Below are positions 58,527 through 64,000 of a stretch of 64,000 nt of DNA, piece after piece. Below the pieces are notes generated by a model that saw nothing but the letters and a program-made list of their open reading frames with translations, had not been told where the DNA came from and did not search any database. A program made the position numbers and the translations under genes. Every line of letters starts with the position of its first letter. Position 1 is the first letter of the stretch. Source of the DNA: Enoplosus armatus (Eukaryota; Chordata; Actinopteri; Centrarchiformes; Enoplosidae); contig NC_092190.1 in the NCBI RefSeq assembly GCF_043641665.1, positions 14,692,048-14,756,047 of the forward strand, given 5' to 3'.

Positions 58527-59012
58527 ATGCTGTTTTCTTCCAGCATCTTTGCGTGGTGCTGTGAGTTTCTGGCCGGAGACAGGCTGATGCTGCGCAGCCA
58601 GGGCATGCTGAAGAGCCGCTGTTGCGTCCTGCTCGGTGACCTGAGGGTGCTCCTGCTCGGGCCACCGGCACCACCGACACCGCTGCCTCCGCTGACCCCC
58701 ATGAGCGGCCAAACTACGGAAAGCCATGAGACAAGCGTCACCGTCCCCGACAACAACAACACGTTAACGCGGAGCCACCAGCACGCAGGGGACCGGGCTA
58801 CCCCACCTGCAGCAGGAGCCACCGGGCCACCGGGCGGAGAGCGACAGGGCTGGGTTGATGCTGCAGAGCTGTCGGCGGCCCTGCGCGGCTGCAGCAGCTC
58901 CTCTGATGACTGCTCAAAAGGCAAACTGGAGGAGAGGTTCTCCCTCACCAGCTACACGGAAAGCGGCTTCAGGACGCCTGTGTGCAGGATCTGCTTCCAG
59001 GGACCAGAACAC
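58527..59012 (+). CDS. marchf4: MARCHF4 E3 ubiquitin ligase, first coding exon (gene continues past window)
   Basis: MARCHF4 is a Golgi-membrane RING-CH E3 ligase that ubiquitinates surface proteins such as MHC-I and CD4. Exon 1 encodes 162 residues and ends CRICFQGPEH|GTAAGT, a consensus donor in phase 0. The human exon ends at the same place (CRICFQGPEQ). Support for identity: MLRSQGMLKSRCCVLLGDL parallels human MLRHQGLLKCRCRMLFNDL, and SSDDCSKGKLEERFSLTS then ESGFRTPVCRICFQG parallels human SSDDFCKEKTEDRYSLGS and following. The start ATG 58527 gives a hydrophobic/Cys leader (MLFSSSIFAWCCEFLAG) like the human Trp/Cys-rich leader. The middle is low-complexity Pro/Ser/Thr. Only the first two cysteines of the C4HC3 RING-CH are in this exon; the rest of the RING and both membrane segments lie past 64,000. 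Confidence 0.9.
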
Positions 59013-62000
59013 GTAAGTCAAGGAAAGAATGTTGTGTTCATATTTATTTATGGCATGAAGGAAGTGTCCATCCAATCCATTAATTAATTACTCTCACACA
59101 CCTTCTCTCTGAGTTAAAAAAATTAGTGGAATCTGTTAGTGACATATTTAATTAGAATAAAATCTCCCAACTATTAGCTCTCCAAGGAGCATTGGTAAAC
59201 CAGAGCAGGTGATGGGGATGTTGCACATTTAGATCCAGAAATCATCCCTTCCTGGCAGAGCCTCTGTTACATGCAGGCTTTCTGTTACATGAGAAAACCC
59301 ACTCCCAGTGTCTTATTAGGGCATCCACGCAGCTGGAGAGCCCTCAGAGCAGGGATCCCACTGCGTCCTGCGCTCAACCCTTTGCATGGCTTGAAAAGTC
59401 CGCTATATCTAGCAGTGGGAGGATAATAAAAGACCTTGTCCCCGCAGTTGACAAGTGTGGAGGATACACAGAGATGCAGTAGCAACTCATTATAGCCAAA
59501 CACTGAATTCATGTTGAAGCATTACATGCATGAAAAAATCAAATAATACCTCTCACTCTGCTGCTCAGACGCACCACCTGAAAACAGAAAACGAAAAATA
59601 AATAATAATAATGTGCACAGAACAGAAGGGAAGAGCCTTCAACTTAATCACACTGCGTGCCTCCGTCTTTTGGGCCATATTGATGATAATGTCACACTAC
59701 ATCAATCAGGAGTGGAAAAATCTGAAAGAAGATAGCCAAGGTGTGCCACAATAAATAATATTGAATTATAACAGAGAAGCAGGCACTTAGCAATTTGCAG
59801 ACACATTAGATACACTGTTTGACAGAGCCTTTGAGACCACATTGACGAATATGTCATACCTCACCATTAGTAGTGGAGGTAGGGAAGTTGTTAAAAAAAT
59901 GTGAAGCAAGATAACTGAGGTGTAGAACATAACTTTTTATCTGGCAGTCTGTACTCGTGGTTTCTTTTCCTTTACCCAAGCAGCAGATTTACTGTATCAT
60001 TTCATGGTCATTGCACTGTGTATGGCCTATAATCTCTCCATGTTTCATCAACTAATTACTCCAACAGCAATTCTGTGCATCATTCCACCTCTGAGCACAG
60101 ACTTTGTAATTATTACTGACATGGGGTCTAGTTATGAGATCGGAAGACAAGGCCTCATCCTTGTTTTTTGTCCACAGATAGTCAGCACACTGACTGCAAT
60201 GCATACAAAGTACCGCCATTCGAAAATTTGCAGTATTTCCCCTGGCCACCTCCAACTCATCTCATCGATGCTTTCTTAAGACATTGCAGCTAGTCAGTAG
60301 CACCCGATTTCATGCCGTCTTATCATTATGCAAGTTCTTATCTATCACCGGCCTTCCTTTCCCTGTCATCTCCGCCACTGGTTTGGGTGAAGTCCAGATA
60401 TGGATCTGCTGAGGTGTAAATGGGTACAAGGAGAACGAGGCTCCATTTGAAAAGAGAGATGAGTGGACTGCCTGTGTGTCACTGTGTGATACAGGCAGTG
60501 GGAACATTAGTTATCCTCTGTTCTCCCTTAGCCTCCAGGATGTCACATAGACCAAGGCAGGCAGTATCTGATCTGACAATCCACCTCCAAAACACTTCCA
60601 TCCCCAAGGCTGAGATACTCAAGACAGAGTAAAGAAGGGAGCGAGAGACATTGCCTTCCTCAAGCATCCCACTAGAAGGCCTTGAGTGTCTGACAGAGGC
60701 AACCATTGAAAAATGATTGTACTCTGATTTAATATGACACCAAACGATGTAATAAGTCTGTGTAAACGAATTCACGTCTGTGTTTTTGGTACCATTTTCT
60801 TTGAGGTGCCCTTAGTGATTCACAAGCAGAGTCCTGTTGTTTTTTTAGAATAGGTTTCCATCACCTTTCAAAATACTTAACTGTAATCATTCCTCTTCTC
60901 CATAGTAGCCATGAAGCTATCCCTTCAGAAGTCTGTACGCCAAATCAAGTAGATATCTTCCAAAGTCTTTTTAGTTTAATTTCGTCTTTGTGTTACTACC
61001 AGTTCCCAACAGCTCAGCAAGGGAGCCCTGTACGAGGAATTTCAGACTAAAAGACTAAAGGGATCTCGTCAGGGCCAGTATGGACACTAGGCCCCATAGG
61101 ATTATAGTGGCCCATAACTCTTTCAATGTATATGGTCATGAGAGTTTTGTAAATATTGACTTAAAAAACACCAATCCTTTAAGCCAGACTACTTTTGTTG
61201 GAGTCAAATGACATCCTCAGAAACACACACAATGTACAGTCTAATGAACATCTGAGCCAATGTCAGATGACATGACATAAATTAATGCTTCAATACCTCA
61301 GGTTATTATTTATTATTATTATTTTTTTGTATACAGCTAACTTCAATCCATCATCGGTTCTCTTTAGCTAAAGGTCAGCGAGAAGCTTTACAGGGGGCTC
61401 AAGCTTGCTGGCACTGAGCATTTGCTTTATTCAAGCTTGTGCTTTCAGACTCGATCTTGACCTCATCCCTTGAGGATAAACAATTTCTCTGCTATATTTT
61501 CAGTTCATAGAGATTTTAAGAAAATAGTTAGTTATGTAGTGCACACATTTATAAAAAGGGTATTTAACTTAACTTAATACACAAAGAAAAGCTTTGAAAT
61601 ATTTCTGCGTGTGAGGGGTCTTTTCCTGAAGTGTCACGCACTATTACATTGAAGTGCCCTTTGGGGCCGATGCTTCTACTGTCCTGTCCTCACTTCAGCT
61701 GCATGTTAAGAATATGTGAGTCCCTGCTACTTCGAAAAAAATGTCGGCTTTCCCTCCTAAATCATAACACAGATAATGCACTCACACAGTGTGTTAGTCT
61801 GAGGCACAATGAGAAGCCTTGAGGGGTCAAGTTAGCATCATTCTTTCTATATGGCCCCACAGTGCAGAGACACTACACTCTCTGTAGTCCATCAGACGTA
61901 CATAGGATGGCTCCTCTGCTATTTGTTGGGAGTTTACATAAGCACTTTTTTTGGCCTTGCTAGAGTCTATAGACAGGGGCTGCTGTGAACTCATAAACTT

Positions 62001-64000
62001 GAATTATAAACCCTGGTTGCACTTTTATTCAATTACTTTTAAAGGGCCGTCACCGTAGGCTTAATGGTTGTCGTAAAATAAGCAATGAGTGGAATGTCCC
62101 CCCAGCATGTGTTTTATGAGCAGTCATTATAGATAAATAATTTTTAAATTATATGACCTTCAATTAAATTGTTCAGTGATTGTATTCTTTTCCCTCTAAC
62201 TTGTTGAATATGGTTAAAATGTGTATATGAAGCTGTTTTTCAGATGACTGCAGCATTGCAGGCTCTTATTAAAGAAATGCTCGTGGCCTGGAACATGGAA
62301 CGCCATTGGCTATTGTAAAAATCACTTTCATTCAGTTTCTCCAGGAGCTAGTTTATTAAACCATAATTTCTCTTTGCCTAGACTTAATGGAGTTCACTTG
62401 TATTGATTCCAGACCCTTAAGAAAAGTGAATAGCCATCTCTAATTTAGCTTCATGTCGTTATATACATTGGGATCCAATTTTATAAGGAGACAATTAGGT
62501 TCACTGAGGTGTTTTTAGGATAATGCAGCACAGAGGAATGGAATAACACGGCCAAAGATATCAGACTTATCATCTTTTTAGTACATTGTTCTATTGTGTT
62601 TTTTTCAATGATAGTTGCTGTTTGATCAACAAAAGGACATTTAGTTATCACTTTCTGTATGCGTGGGCTGTAATGCCACATTTGTTATCAGCCTCTCTTG
62701 CTCTCTCTCCAGCCTCAGTTGTACTGGAGTGATCTAGGTTTCAGCTCTTGGCTGCAATCAGGCCAGTCACAGTGAGTGGTCTGAGTCCCACTGGACACGG
62801 CAGAAGTGTTCTGGTGCTCCTGCCAATACACTCCCACCCTGGCCATCTGTAGATGAGCCTTTTCTCCTCTAACTCCCTGCTTTTCCCTCCCTTCTCCTCG
62901 ACCAGGGTGCTGCTCCGTCTGTCAGAGATGTCAGTGCAATGATGGCGTGGAGAAATAATTTGGAAACTCAATGCGTAATGCATTTCTTCCTACAGTCTCC
63001 ATGCCATGTTCATGGTAGACAGGGACAGTGGATATTTAATATTGAATTAACAATACCTTGGCTTAGAGAGGTGGAGAGCTTTCTTGCAGCAGAGGGGGTT
63101 GGCTAATTTATTTTTTCATTCACTACAGAGTTTTTTTTAAGTCCCATTAAGATTAAAATACATCCATACAAGAAGGTCCTGCTTTGAATTTTATAGATCC
63201 AAGTTTCTTTAACTGCAGGTCAGGACCTAAAAAGGGTGGCAGGTCTACATCTTTAGGGTCATCATCTATATCCAATATGACAAGACTAGTAATATGTTTT
63301 AATGAGCTTGGGGCCCAGGGTGAGAGATTATAAATCTCCCATTTATTCCTCAGGCTGAATACGGCTTAAGAATAATGGCTGGTTAAGAATATGGCTGAGC
63401 ACATATTGCCGTTAAGTGGAAACCTTGTGATGCCAAATTTAGTGAATTTCATATTTTTACTTTAGCTGATGGGTTTCCGATTCTCAGACTGAAAAAATGC
63501 TTAGAGTGAAAGCCTGTCAAACCCCACTGGATTTGCTGAAAACATGTGGTTATGTTAAAAATACAGCTGCTAAATCTCAGCAGTGATACTGTTGACCACT
63601 GTGCACCTCCTCAGGAGTAAATTGAGATTGTTGCCCTGCTCAAACGCCTCTCGAAGAAACAGACCTTAACTCCAATAACTTTTGAAGTTAAACACAATAC
63701 AAGTGTTGCTATTCTGCTTGTCAGTGAAATCAATCACATGTAGCTGTCACCAGGCTGACATACGGGACTTGAAATGCCCTCAATTATACTAACATCCTGA
63801 CTGACTGACAGTGAGTTCATAAATGTAATTTCAAGATGGCCTAATTGGATCCATGAATGCTAGATAAATGCAAGACAGCCAGACAAGATTTTAGGTTTTA
63901 CATTTTCCTTTTTCTGACATCATTGTCAAAAACAATAATAATGCTAATAATTTGCTACTGTTGAAAGGCTGACAAACCCCCGTGTCAGTATAGCCCCCAA
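59013..64000 (+). other. marchf4: marchf4 intron 1 (partial)
   Basis: I found no sequence encoding the next expected marchf4 segment (GELLSPCRCDGS, then the H2 region of the RING), so the intron continues beyond the window. It contains AT-rich unique sequence and no clear gene. A tRNA-like fragment is at 62,045 and an AT-rich block with a possible conserved character at about 62,340-62,510. Confidence 0.7.

Noticed and set aside
1..64000. CRISPR array, operon, prophage or other prokaryotic system
   Set aside because: Spliced vertebrate genes, absence of long unspliced reading frames, and teleost repeats throughout rule this out.

Overview
The window is nuclear DNA from a ray-finned fish, most likely a percomorph teleost. 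The basis is GT-AG split genes with strong similarity to vertebrate proteins, the gene pair smarcal1-marchf4 (also adjacent on human 2q35), abundant CA/GT microsatellites, and several dispersed repeat families that I recognise from teleost genomes. There is no prokaryotic gene, CRISPR array, viral gene or complete RNA gene that I can support. Most short open frames outside the three genes look like chance.

Layout. Positions 1-34,800 are a gene-poor stretch with no exon I can support. It holds microsatellites, a retrotransposon (L2/CR1-type) 3' remnant at 24.2 kb, many short interspersed repeats (some nested), and several AT-rich blocks that could be conserved non-coding elements. Positions 35,024-43,931 (+) hold a complete 17-coding-exon nme8 (txndc3) gene: thioredoxin domain plus three nucleoside-diphosphate-kinase (NDK) domains, predicted 655 aa. 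A near-perfect RFX X-box lies 167 bp upstream of its ATG. Positions 54,937-44,732 (-) hold a complete 17-coding-exon smarcal1 gene: RPA-binding N-terminus, two HARP domains and an SNF2-family annealing-helicase motor, predicted 911 aa. nme8 and smarcal1 converge tail to tail with about 0.8 kb between stop codons. Positions 58,527-59,012 (+) hold the first coding exon of marchf4 (RING-CH E3 ligase). The rest of marchf4 lies beyond the right edge, and 59,013-64,000 is its first intron.

The three genes do not form a pathway. nme8 is an axonemal/ciliary gene, smarcal1 remodels stalled replication forks, and marchf4 is a Golgi membrane ubiquitin ligase. Exon boundaries were read by eye from reading-frame continuity, AG/GT splice sites and remembered human homologues. 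No search or alignment was run.
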